Part shown: piece by piece, positions 22,790 through 33,500 of the stretch | Position numbering within the stretch: the stretch's first letter is position 1 | Layout of the letters: each line of letters starts with the position of its first letter | NCBI GenBank assembly: GCA_963678675.1 | Contig: OY783194.1 | Coordinates: 10,012,607-10,076,606 of the forward strand | Direction of reading: 5' to 3' | Length of the DNA stretch: 64,000 nucleotides | Source of the DNA: Xiphydria camelus | Taxonomy: Eukaryota > Arthropoda > Insecta > Hymenoptera > Xiphydriidae | The notes under the pieces: generated by a model | Told to the model about the DNA's origin: nothing | The model's input: the letters and a program-made list of their open reading frames with translations, nothing else | Database searches by the model: none | Made by a program: the position numbers and the translations under genes

Positions 22790-23255
22790 TTCAACATCTT
22801 TTACGGTAATTTACGGAGAGCACTTAGAAAGTGGGGCCTCCCATATACATTTGTTAATGAACTTTTTAGTGATTTGAAATGTCAGAATTATCTTTATTCA
22901 TGTTAGCTTATAATGGATTTTTTTTTGCCCTGCTAAAATGTAATTCCAATACATGATTTTATAAAATTGTACATTTGTTATTAATATGACAGATCGAATT
23001 ATGAAATATGTAATCCTATAAATATGGGCCTTTTAAGTATCTAAAAATGTCTGATGCTTTAGTATGTTTATGGTAGTATATTGCATTAGTATTCGATTCT
23101 CGCTGAGAACCGAACTCGCTTAGAAAACATCTATTTTAAGATAGCATGAATAAAGTCCATTCTGACATTTCAAATGAGTAAAAAAATTAATTAAAGAATG
23201 TCTATGGGAGGCCCCACTTTCTAAGTGCTTTCGAAATTATCGTAAAAGATGTTGA
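22790..23255. repeat. Foldback element with about 100-bp arms
   Basis: TTCAACATCTTTTACG at the left and its complement at the right. The arms include GCACTTAGAAAGTGGGGCCT and its complement. The unpaired centre is AT-rich. Confidence 0.82.
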
Positions 23256-23499
23256 GACTTCACGCAACTTGCAAATGACAGAAAATGTCAACTGAAATAG
23301 CGTGATATAAGCAAGAGAACACCGTGCTCACCGCGTCGTGGGTTAGACACGACTGACCGATTCACGAACGATCCCAAAACCGTTCCAACTGCTCTTGCCA
23401 GTTACCAGCAGTGCAAACATCGCGCCTGCGCATTAAACCGATCCCACCAGTTCCGTGACAGTTCCAGAACCGTACAGGAATCGTCGGTTGGAACAAACC

Positions 23500-23640
23500 T
23501 ATTACTGTCGTCACCACTAGAGTACAGTGCGTTCGGTGTTCCAACAGAAATCCCTGACTAGTCAAAGTCCGCACATGCGCACTACGTACAAATCACCAAC
23601 TGTCAGGGATTAGTCACGGATTCTCTGCAGGAACAAACCT
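23500..23640. repeat. Right-end fragment of a related Harbinger-like element
   Basis: Ends GCAGGAACAAACCT and carries GTGTTCCAACAG and AATCCCTGAC motifs like the terminal zones at 18429 and 23360-23499. Confidence 0.5.
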
Positions 23641-23793
23641 ATAACCTAGCCATTTTCAAACGTAACCGCAGGCTTTCTTTCTAAAGTTGGCAGTAAAGCA
23701 TTACATCAATGTAAATTTAGCAACTAGTATGAAAAAATGGGGCCGGATGCATTTTGTCATACGAGTTTTTCATCCAAATTTTCCGTCCGAGTT

Positions 23794-23875
23794 GGCTGTG
23801 TCCACGATCCGAGTTCTAGTAACTTTATCTCGGACCGAGAACTCGGACCGATTTCTAGCATCGTGGACACAGGCC
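23794..23875. repeat. 82-bp MITE with Harbinger-type ends
   Basis: GGCTGTGTCCACGAT and its near complement form the ends. The inner arms pair GATCCGAGTTCTAGT-like sequence. The right end matches the presumed left end of the element at 14741. Confidence 0.75.
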
Positions 23876-23879
23876 TTGA

Positions 23880-24520
23880 CGCTGCTTCTCGTGGCCGCGA
23901 AGTTTGAATCCTTCTTCGACTTAGATGGGAGCTCGTTCAACAAAGAAACTCGATTTTCGTTGATACTTCTTTATTTCGATCCTTACTAATGCCGTAGCAC
24001 AGCGCGAATGATCTTCCTCCCTCGCCTTCGTTCCTAAGTGTTTGTTTATGTCTAGGATCTCGAGATTGGAATTCGAACTGTACCGCGGGAGTGGGATACG
24101 GCGCAGGAGTGGGGAGAGAGACTCACACCCCCCAATGTACAGGGAATTTACCCCTGTAAAAAAGGTAAATTCGCACGCTTTATGTCTTCTAATATACCTA
24201 TACCTAGTCTATGTTACTCTATTGCCTTAGGTGTGTATCTTACATTAAGATCTTAAATTCTGTTCGCAGTTCTGTAACGTGTCACACTGAGGTATTGGAT
24301 TATATTTACTAATATGGATGCCAATTAACAATCTTTTAGGTGTGGGTATATTATGATATAAGGTCCATGATAAGGTTACCTTTAGATAATGTAATACTTA
24401 ATCGAGATATATCTACAAACGTTCGATATCCATGGTAATACTAACATTGCATATCACTAAATGATTGATTATTCGCAGATACTATTCTAAGTAATTCCTG
24501 AGCTTCGTACATATTTTCTA
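23880..24520. other. No gene recognised; possible gypsy 3' flank
   Basis: This is where the 3' end and LTR of the minus-strand gypsy remnant would lie. No LTR pair could be shown, because the 5' side is broken. Confidence 0.35.
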
Positions 24521-24524
24521 AGCA

Positions 24525-25287
24525 TTAGACAGATTCAGATGAACATCCTGCAACAGGTTCGTAGAAGGATTTCGTGCGGTCTATATGAATCACCTTTGTC
24601 TGAGTCCCTATCTTTATTTCGACATTATTTTTGTCTGGGAAAATCTTTGTGATAGTAAATGGTCCTAGCCATTCCTGACTGAGTTTATGCGCCTTATGGT
24701 CGTTGTGAACAAGTATTTTGTCTCCAATCTGGTAAGTTGGCAATGCCCTATGAATGTTTTTGTCGATATACGCTTTGTGATTTTCCTTGGCGGCTTGGAG
24801 TTTTTCTCTCGTCCTTTGAATGGTCTGGTTGTGGTTTATTCTCCATTTTTCTAATAAATTAATTGACGATATTTGTGGCGTGCTAGGTATAGAAGAAGGC
24901 ATATTGGCTTTTCGCCCAAAGGTTACTTCAAATGGAGTAGTCTGTATACTTTCGTGGTATGATGTATTATATGCAAGGCATATACTTTTTAAATTTTCAT
25001 CCCAGTCAGTTATATATCCTTCATTCGCTGTTCGTATGAGATCCTTTAGTACTCCATGCATTCTTTCGATAGATCCGTTAGACTGCGGGTGGAAAGCGGT
25101 GCTTTTAATATGTTTTATTTTGAACATTTTTTCAAATTCTTCAATTAGTCCTGATAGGAATTGCCTTCCTTGGTCAGTTTGAATATTTTTCGGAGCTCCA
25201 AACATATAAATATAGTGTTCGAATAGCTTTGTTATTATCGATTCTGAACTCTTTGTTTTCATTGGTATTAGTAAGGTGAATTTTGTT
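24525..25287 (-). pseudogene. Ty3/gypsy integrase, C-terminal part
   Basis: Frame-open fragment beginning near LTKFTLLIPMK, then GAPKNIQTDQGRQF (catalytic Asp), FHPQSNGSIERMHGVLKD (catalytic Glu), TPFEVTFGRKA and a C-terminal chromo-like part (YQIGDKILVHNDHK, LGPFTITKIF). The zinc finger and first catalytic Asp are missing because foreign sequence begins at about 25288. The reverse transcriptase and RNase H of what is probably the same element lie at 29010-30105. Confidence 0.85.
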
Positions 25288-26386
25288 AAGGAGGTTCGAC
25301 TATCAGACGAAAACCAACTTACAGCCCTAATTTTTTTATATGATATACATGAGTAGTTTACACAACTAATACAAAAATTTGAGCAATATAGACCGTCTAG
25401 TTTCTTCGTTATTTTATTCTAAAGTTGACCACTTTTAACATATCGCCTTATGGGAGACGATTGTACTAAGGTAGATTATCACTGACTTTAACACACATTC
25501 CGCCAACTTTAGACTTTGAAAAACTAGTAATTTGACAGATGAAATATTAAGGATTATGTAAAAAATAAGTAAATTGGGTTTTACCCTATGGTTGCAACGT
25601 AATATTATCATGAAATCCGTTTTTACTTCCCAAACCATTAGCACGCCATATTAACGGTGAGAGACTTGGCAACACGGCAGCGAAACAGTTGTAAAGCTCA
25701 AAGACCAAACCTTATCTGGCATCTATTCAAACTGAGCGCGAAATTTGAAAGATTTGGAACGATAAAAAAAATATTGTCCCTAAAATCTTTGTCCAAGTTG
25801 AATGGTTGTTGAAACGAAATCATGCCTTTAATTATACAACTTCGATATAGATTTTTGTTATTTAGCTTCCTCATATACAAAGTTTTGTTCTCATGAACCT
25901 TTTTTCACGAATTTTTCTGACTGCATAATTAGAATTATCCAAAACGTCGAGAAGTGGTCGGGAAAAAATGTGGGTGTAGTAGTAACTCGTTAATGATATT
26001 TCATTAAACAAATGTAAATACATGTGTTATAGTATTTTAAATTGAAGAAATTTTCAACGTATTACTTTGCACACTGCCTCATAAATTTCTATATTTTTTT
26101 TATTTCAAGTTATAAGTAAAATTTATGAAGAAACAATGTGCAAAGTTTTATTTTCTAACATTTTTGTCTCACCTGTCACCTCAACATGATTTTTGCATTT
26201 TTGTACATTATATTATAACATTTTGGAATGGAGGAAGTAATATAGGGATATTTTGAATTTCCGTAAATACAGCAATGAATTATTTATTAAAAAATTACAT
26301 ATGCATATATCGATGATTCGAAATCTGTAGTCTAGCAGTTGGAGCATAAAAATAGTGAAATTAGATATCTATAAATGTATTTTACG
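25288..26386. other. No recognised feature
   Basis: AT-rich sequence inserted between the gypsy integrase and the Mutator-type gene. No coding or inverted-repeat structure of note. Confidence 0.4.
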
Positions 26387-26601
26387 TACACCCTCGAGCT
26401 CAGATTCTAATCATGGGGAATTTTCAAAATGTCATATCTCAATATACTAACCAATGAATAATTAATTTTCATGCTTTCATTAGCCAGGGCAAAGGTCGCA
26501 TTAACTAATGAAAGTATGAGATTTAATTGCTAATTGGATGTTACGTTTAAAAATTACAATTTGAAAATTCCCCATGATTAGAATCTGAGCTCGAGGGTGT
26601 A
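26387..26601. repeat. GTGTAC-family MITE, 215 bp
   Basis: TACACCCTCGAGCTCAGATT and its complement at the far end. The arms hold TAACCAATGAATAATTAATT and the GCTAATGAAAG stem shared with the other members. Confidence 0.88.
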
Positions 26602-26628
26602 TATTAATCTAAATCGTTTGAGGTTTAA

Positions 26629-26971
26629 GGTAGTTGGACCGCGTAACACTTTTCCAGCAATTTTTAAAAAATTTTGTCAGATTATGGATTGTAGAAGAAC
26701 TGATAGCTTTTCTTTATGAATGAAATCATTCTGATGTTTAGAAGTGAGATGTTCGGTTGTTATTTCTCCATTGAAAGTGCGCGACTGTGGAGGCTCCACA
26801 CGGCCCTGTCTCATTGATTTCAATGGAGAAATAAAAGCTGAATATCTATTTTTGAACATCGGAATGATTTCATTCATAAAGAAAAGTTATCAGTTTTTTG
26901 TAATCTGAAAGTTTTTTTTGGAGATTGCTGGGGGGGGGGGGGGGGGTGCTGTAGTGGTCGAACTACCTTAA
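26629..26971. repeat. Foldback MITE with a 17-bp G run
   Basis: TTTAAGGTAGTTGGACC at the left and GGTCGAACTACCTTAA at the right. Inner arms pair CTTTCTTTATGAATGAAATC and its complement. A run of 17 G lies at 26930-26946 on the right side only. Confidence 0.85.
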
Positions 26972-26978
26972 CGAAATT

Positions 26979-28924
26979 TTATTGTACTGTAAGTTGTGAT
27001 AATTTGCAAGATAAACCGTCAATTATTTTCTTCGTTTTCGTGACTCGTGGATAACCACCGACGTCTTGCCCTAAAAGAATTTCAATTCCTCGGCGACCAC
27101 TCGCGTTGTACGATAGTAAAAGATCGTCCAATGTTATGCCAGCTTTTGCTATTTTTGTTATCATCCCAGTAGAGATACCCGAGTTCTGAGACGCCGATTT
27201 CTCAAGATTCGGTTTATGTTTAAGGCACTCGAGTGAAGCTTTCAATATTTTGCTTTGCAAAGACCGTTGCTCTTGTCTAATCAGAGACTCGACCGTCATG
27301 GCATTTTCCAGAATATCTTCCGTTCTTATGTTGATATCCAAATGCGCTAGGAGGTTCTGCAATATTGCGACGTCGTGTACAGTGCATTATGAGCGCCTAC
27401 TGATGCATGTGACCCAAGGTATTCTTCAGCTAGTGTAGACTGTTTGAAACTCGCCTTCGAAGCCCGTCGTTCTGTGAGCTTATCTTTTAAGATCGGAAGT
27501 GTGTCCGCGAATCCACAAACCACAGACATAAACTCGTCGAGCATTAGCTGATCTCGAACAAATTTAATCATCAACGGAGCATCGAATTTGAAGCCGTTGT
27601 GAGCTACCAATATTGAAGTCTCAGCAACAGAGCATAAAAACGTTATCAAGCCACGAACAGCAATACGCGGCGAGACAGTCGAGACTGGCACCGAATCCAG
27701 AACCAATTCGCCGTTCTTTACTTCGAGTCCACTGACGGCAGAAGCACTGCTCGATATGCTGTGCAATGGCATGATGTAAACGTTGAATTCAGAATCCTCA
27801 AATTTTGCAGCTATTTGAAGAATTTCGCACATTCTGCTCAAACCGCTTGTCTCTAAGTCGAAAACGACGGCTTTGGCCGTGGCTGGAATGATATTTTTAG
27901 TAAGTTCCGAAATTGGCTTATCAATGAAATCCATGCCGAGATTGAAACCACAAGCCGAGTCGTAGGATATTCCTTCTTTTCTTCCAGCTTTTGTATCTTT
28001 ATTTGACTTCGCTTTGAAGAGATAACGGCGACGTTTCTTGAATTCTATAGATTTTGCTATAGTCCTGCGAAGTTTTTGCATACGGTCCTTCTGTTGAAGA
28101 TATTTATGTGAAAAATTCGACGATGGTGAAGTTTTCATGTGACTATGTACTTCTGTAACGTGTACAGTGCCGACGTTTTTCTTCAGTATAGCCGTGCCTA
28201 CTCGAATGTCGCTGGAAGATGACCCACCGTAATGTAAAGCCTTAGGATTCGTGCTTGCTATCATCCTATTTAATGACTCGTTCGCTTGCGATGAACCGCA
28301 GGAAGCAAGTTTTTCAGCTTGATTTGCAAATGATACGAAAACCTTCTGAATGGATACTTTCAATTCTTGTCCGGTCAATCCATTTCCGCCGGGTAGTATT
28401 TTGTGTTTATACTTTTCAGGATTTTCCTTGAATTTGCACCATATCCCGCATCTTGAGTGTTCATCAAAGGCATGATCGGTTATCGTGAGAATTCCCTGTC
28501 TGGTAGCATCCGGATCATTTTTGTTCGTTTCTAATACGCAGCCCAAGCAATATTTGAAGTAGTCGATTAGTGGGGTGGACAAAGATTTCAGAGCGTATAA
28601 AGACTTTGATAGTTTGCACATGGCATGATTTTTGTCAGTTAATTCTATTATATCGTGATCGCATTCTCGTCGTAGTCGAGCGATCGTGCTGAAATCATCG
28701 TCTCCTATCAATGTTCCAAGTTTTACGTTTGCAGCATCAAAATTTTTATTCTTTAAAAATATTTCGACAGCAATGTCCGCTTCCATCGACTTCGAACTGC
28801 CCGCAAAATTAAGGTGGCAATCGTGATCTTCTTTACTCGATTGTTTTTCACAAGAAATGCAACGCTTTACTCGGGTAGCGTATGCAATTACTTTACCGGA
28901 ATAATAACCGATCGCCGTTCCATG
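26979..28924 (-). pseudogene. Mutator-type transposase fused to a DEDDh exonuclease
   Basis: An AG acceptor before 28924 opens a frame with TGHGTAIGYYSGKVIAY, FAGSSKSMEADIAVEIF and LIGDDDFSTIARLRREC, features of the Mutator-like domain. After a basic linker (SIEFKKRRRYLFKAKS) comes an RNase T/DnaQ-like exonuclease: VVFDLETSG (motif I Asp and Glu) and VAHNGFKFDAP (motif II Asp). The motif III HNALYD reads HNALY and is then broken by an extra AC dinucleotide at about 27380; past it the frame resumes as ILQNLLAHLD to the stop at 26979. The 5' part of the gene lies upstream of the acceptor and was not found; gypsy sequence starts within 90 bp. The fusion is a known arrangement in some invertebrate genes; its activity here is doubtful. 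Confidence 0.75.
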
Positions 28925-29009
28925 ACCTGTAATAAATAAAAGGTTGTACTTTTGCACTCAAATTGCTATTTAATATTTTGATTTAATGTTAAATGCGAAA
29001 CAAAAAGAA

Positions 29010-30105
29010 AAAAATTAAATCGCACAATTTTCCTTTTCCATTGGGTGTTATTCTGATATTGGCTGACATGTCGGGATTGTTCTGAGCCCAATGCATATAG
29101 TTGTCATATGTTCCTTCTAGTGGTAGAGGATCTCTAATGGTTATTCCACCTTCATTTAGTATATCCATTAAATCACTATCCATTTGTTGGTCTTCTTGAG
29201 TTGGTGGCGATAAATTCTGGGTAATATCATTTATACTGATGTCTATTTCAGGGTCGTCTAAGGTTTCTTGTACCAACTTATTCAATTCTTCTTGGGTGAT
29301 ATTCACTCGTGGGATTCTTGATAAAGCGTCCGCCGCTTTGTTTTCACATCCTTTCTTATATTCTATTTTGAAATCATATTCTTCTAGCTTTAGTCGCCAT
29401 CGTAGCAGTCGTGATGAAGGATCCTTTATGTTGGTTAACCATACTAGTGCTCGATGGTCAGTCTGGATTATGAATTTCCGTCCGAGTAAGTACTGTCTCA
29501 GTCTTTTTATCGCCCATACTATCGCGAGTAATTCTTTCTCAGTTGTGGTATAATTTAATTCAGGTGCATTCAACGTCCTTGATATATAACAGCAAGGGTG
29601 TCCCTCCTGGGAAAGTACTGCTCCTAGACCAACGTTCGAGGCATCTGTGGTAAGGGTGAATTCTTTATTGTAGTCTGGATATCGTAGCACCGGGCTATTA
29701 CACAGACAGTTCTTTAAGGTGTCAAAGGCTTCTTGTGTAGTTTCTGTCCATTCGAATCTTTCGGTTTTCTTTGTTAAATTCGTGAGGGGTTTGGCTATTG
29801 TGGAAAAGTTTTTTATAAATTTTCGATAATAGCCACTTAGTCCCAAAAATGATTTCACATCTGTTGGGCTTCTAGGTATCTTGAATTCTTTCACCGCTTC
29901 TAATTTCTTTGTGTTGGGTTTTACTCCGTCTTTCGTTATGATGTGTCCTAGATACTCCAATTCCGGTCTTAAATATTCGCATTTATCTGGCTGCTTTAGT
30001 CCTGTTGCCCTCAATCGATGGAATAGCGTTGTTAGGTTTTTCTGATGTTCTTCAAATGTAGAGCCAAATACAATTATATCGTCCAGATATACGAAACAAA
30101 TATTA
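29010..30105 (-). pseudogene. Ty3/gypsy reverse transcriptase (C-terminal part) and RNase H
   Basis: The fragment opens ICFVYLDDIIVFG (the catalytic YLDD), continues with EYLGHIITKDGVKP and FLGLSGYYRKFIKNF, then RNase H: LTTDASNVGLGAVLSQ, ELNYTTTEKELLAIVWA, FIIQTDHRALVWL and NKAADALSRIP. The N-terminal part of the polymerase is absent because a pogo element end begins immediately at 30106. It is open throughout. Together with 24525-25287 it forms one disrupted gypsy copy. Confidence 0.88.
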
Positions 30106-30314
30106 GGGGAGCACGGGGCATGTTGGCCGAATTTTCATATGGGAATTTTTAAAAATTTTCTTCTTCTGTTTTGAAAAATGCTTTTGCCCCTATTCTATGG
30201 TAGCAACCCTTGGCTCAATATTGTACAGTTTTGAGGACCCTGAAATGATAATTGAAATTTTTATTCGTTTATGAACACATCGCAGAAAATCGGCCAACAT
30301 ACCCCAACCCCGGG
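30106..30314. mobile_element. Terminal fragment of the pogo element
   Basis: GGGGAGCACGGGGCATG begins after a TA. The next 209 bp match, inverted, the right end of the complete pogo element (40290-40510) almost base for base. After GTTGGCCGAT..CCCCAACCCCGGG the match stops; no second terminus was found. Confidence 0.85.
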
Positions 30315-30594
30315 TTTGCACATTAATTAATTTTAAAATATAGCTTTTTTCTATTTTCTATGCACCCTGTATAATATAAATAAAATATATATTTGACATA
30401 TTATGTAAAATTAGATTGCCGTTGACCACAAACTTTTCTTAGAAAAAAATAACTGATTAAAAGTATTGTGCTCAGAAAATAAAAAGAACCAGAAGATGAT
30501 ATGATGATACTACAGACAAGTAATGAAATATGCCATAGTACTAGTCCATTAATAAACTATACGGTGCATAATAATTTTAATTTGCGGTTCTTAC

Positions 30595-33500
30595 CAATAG
30601 TAGTTGAGGGTCGAGGCAAATGTGGTAATCCTGATGATGGTCTTGGAAGTTCAATGGATTTTGCTCGATTGTCTAACGATTTAGTGGATTTTCGTCGATC
30701 ACCCAACGAACGATCACTTAGTAATTCATTTTCACTGTCATTACTAGATGAGGTCCACCTTCTTACACTTAAACGAGCTTGCTTTTTATTTTTAATACCA
30801 TCAAAATCAGATAAGTCAGATGACTGTATATCTGAAGACACCTCACATCTTTTCAATTTTCTTTGGGCTTTGTTAATGTCATCTATGAAAATGAAATATA
30901 CATTATACAAACAAACAAAAAATAAACTACAAAAGACAACATAGGTTTAGGAATTTGTGAGGAAATTTTGGGTCCACCATTTTTAACCAGTCGGATATGT
31001 TTACCAAAAAATATTCGAAAATCTTTCATGTGTCATACACATACACAAACTAGGGAGTGCAAATTATTTGACGTTTTTTTATGTATATAGTTGATTGTTA
31101 TTTTTAAATCTTAAAAAAATGTTTCATTAAATATTTTGGTCCAAAATTTCCTTACCGAATCTCCCAGGTAGCACACCGACGTTAGAATAACGTCTCAGAC
31201 GTCATTTTTTGGTCAGTATAGGGTTTCAGACGTCAGTTGTCGTAATATTAACGTCGCAGGGACGTCATATTTACGACGTACCTTGGACGTCAAAATTCAA
31301 CGTCTTTTTGACGGAACTTTTCCGTCATTTTTAATGACGAACAAGACTTAGAAAAATTTCCGTCTCTTACATATATAGGGACTTGAAAATTTATTTGTGA
31401 ATAAATGGACAAAAATTGTAATTTGTTCAATTATTAAATCAATAAATTATTTCATTTAGTCTCCAGAGTATGTTGAGCAAGTTATAAACTATACTGTTTA
31501 TTAAAAAGCACAGATTATTAAAGTAAATGAAAGACAATCAATTAATGTAGGATGAATAAACATTCATATAATTATTGATTTACATTTATTTATTATTTAT
31601 TTCTTGCATAGACGCAAATTGATATTAGTACCAATTGAAAAAATAAGATTTTTTATAATTGTATTATTCTTTTCTCAACATTTTTCTCTAAATTTATGAT
31701 TGTATCTTTTGATAAATATTCTTACATAGACGCAAATTGATATTAGTACCAATTTGCGTCTATGCAAGAATATTTATCAAAAGATACAATCATAAATTTA
31801 GAGAAAAATGTTGAGAAAAGAATAATACAATTATAAAAAATCTTATTTTTTCAAGCTCTTTCTTATTGAAAAGTAATATACATTTATTCATCAAAATGTA
31901 TATGAACACTAATACATAGTAATAATAGTCTTAACCATAGGAGCGTGCAGCAGATGAGGACTCGAGGACACCGACCCATCAACGAAGTTAAGGTATTTCA
32001 ATGGTGACAGTTGTATTCAAATTTTTTGCTTCAGGACTTAGTACAACTGATCACAAACTGTATTACGCACGAACGAAACTTTTGAGTAACTCTGTACTCT
32101 GAGCTCCTTGCTACACAGAGACCTCCTGTGTACAAATATACCCCACACATATACACTGCCTGGCCCGATAATCGTGGCAACAATGCTTCTCTCTCCTTAA
32201 GCTGGGTCTTCACTGCGCGAAACTGTCTCGCGAAACTGTCTCGTGAAACTGTCTCGCGAAACTAGTCTCGCCTCGTGTATACTTTGTACTCACCCCGAAA
32301 TTTGCTTCGCGAGTATGTTTCAAAGTGAGCCAAATGTCAGTCGGTTTTCAATCGCGCATCAAAGAGCTTCGCCTTCCGAGTGCCGCCAGTGTGAACGTGC
32401 ACCGTGTGTTTCGCCGGCACCATTGTCTCGCGCAAACTGGCGGCTCACCTTATTTTCGCCTGGGACCCGAAACGTTTCGTCCCGACACTCGCCGAACATT
32501 TTTGCGAAACATTTTCGCGAAACAGTTTCGCGATCTTTCGCGCGCGCGCAGTGAAAAGACCCGGCTTTAGAATACCGCTATGTGCCTGCCACTACGTGCC
32601 GTAGTGGGGGCTGCCGCGCCATGCCACTGGCTATCCCCTCTCCGGTAGCAAAAGTACTACTGAGTCCCATAGTCACGGGAGAGGGCTAAATCAGCTGTAC
32701 GCATTGTTGCCATATCATCGTTACTCGTCCCCACCACTTTGCAGTTTCAAGAAAAATCTCAGTTTTTAAGTTATAATTTCTCTGAAACTATATGGCTCAG
32801 CACTTCCAGTTTTTGTGAACATAATCCTACAATATCATTTTATTCGCCGTTAGTTTTTCTTTAACATTGTAAGACTGGTTCTGTAGTTATAGCTCAAAAC
32901 GTCACTGAGGTACCGTCTTTCTACATATTAGCTATTGATTGTCAGTGTAGAAAATGCTACTTTGAATTAACATTTTCTTTTAAACTACATGGCTCAGCGT
33001 TTTGAAATTTTGGGAATCGTTGGGTAATATTTCAGTCTTTTGATTGGCAAAATTTCATAAGATTCGTAAGGAAAACGCAAAACCATGGAAATACCTTAAG
33101 CAGCGAAAAGTGCGGACACTAGCTGGATGGGTGACCGCTCACGATAAAAAGATATACACTCGGCGTCTCGGATTCTGTCGCTGGTGACTTTTTTTAAATG
33201 TTATTGATGTGTAAACATCTATGCTATGGCTCTACGGTGGGACCTTCCTGGGAAATCGAGCGTCAGACGTAAGCCGTGTACATGTGACTGCGTCAGTGGC
33301 GCTACTGCGCATACTATTCGCGCAAGCTGGATTATCTCAACGGGAAAACATTTTAGAGAAAAATGTTTAATACAAAACTTTAAGGATTTTCCCGTGGCTA
33401 CCCAGTGGTCGTATTGGATTTGACCTTGACCTTGGATTTTACCTTTAAATCAAATGCTTTCCTGAACCGTTCATCCGATTACGATGAAACTTTGGGGAAT

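Larger units (their letters stand above)
20094..23499. mobile_element. Degenerate Harbinger-like element
   Basis: GGTTTGTTCCAACCGA at the left and its exact complement at the right; if one more base (AGG) is included, both sides are flanked by ATT. The subterminal zones are rich in CCGTACAG/CTGTACGG motifs. It retains a first coding exon (20390-20501) but no transposase core; the middle is a degenerate tandem repeat plus a foldback insertion. Confidence 0.65.

Noticed and set aside
25288..29010. Terminal inverted repeats for the Mutator-type insertion
   Set aside because: I compared sequence near both gypsy junctions and saw no convincing inverted ends or target duplication.
30501..30944. 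147-codon plus-strand frame
   Set aside because: Antisense to exon 2 of DUF4806 gene C, which has correct splice sites and phase.
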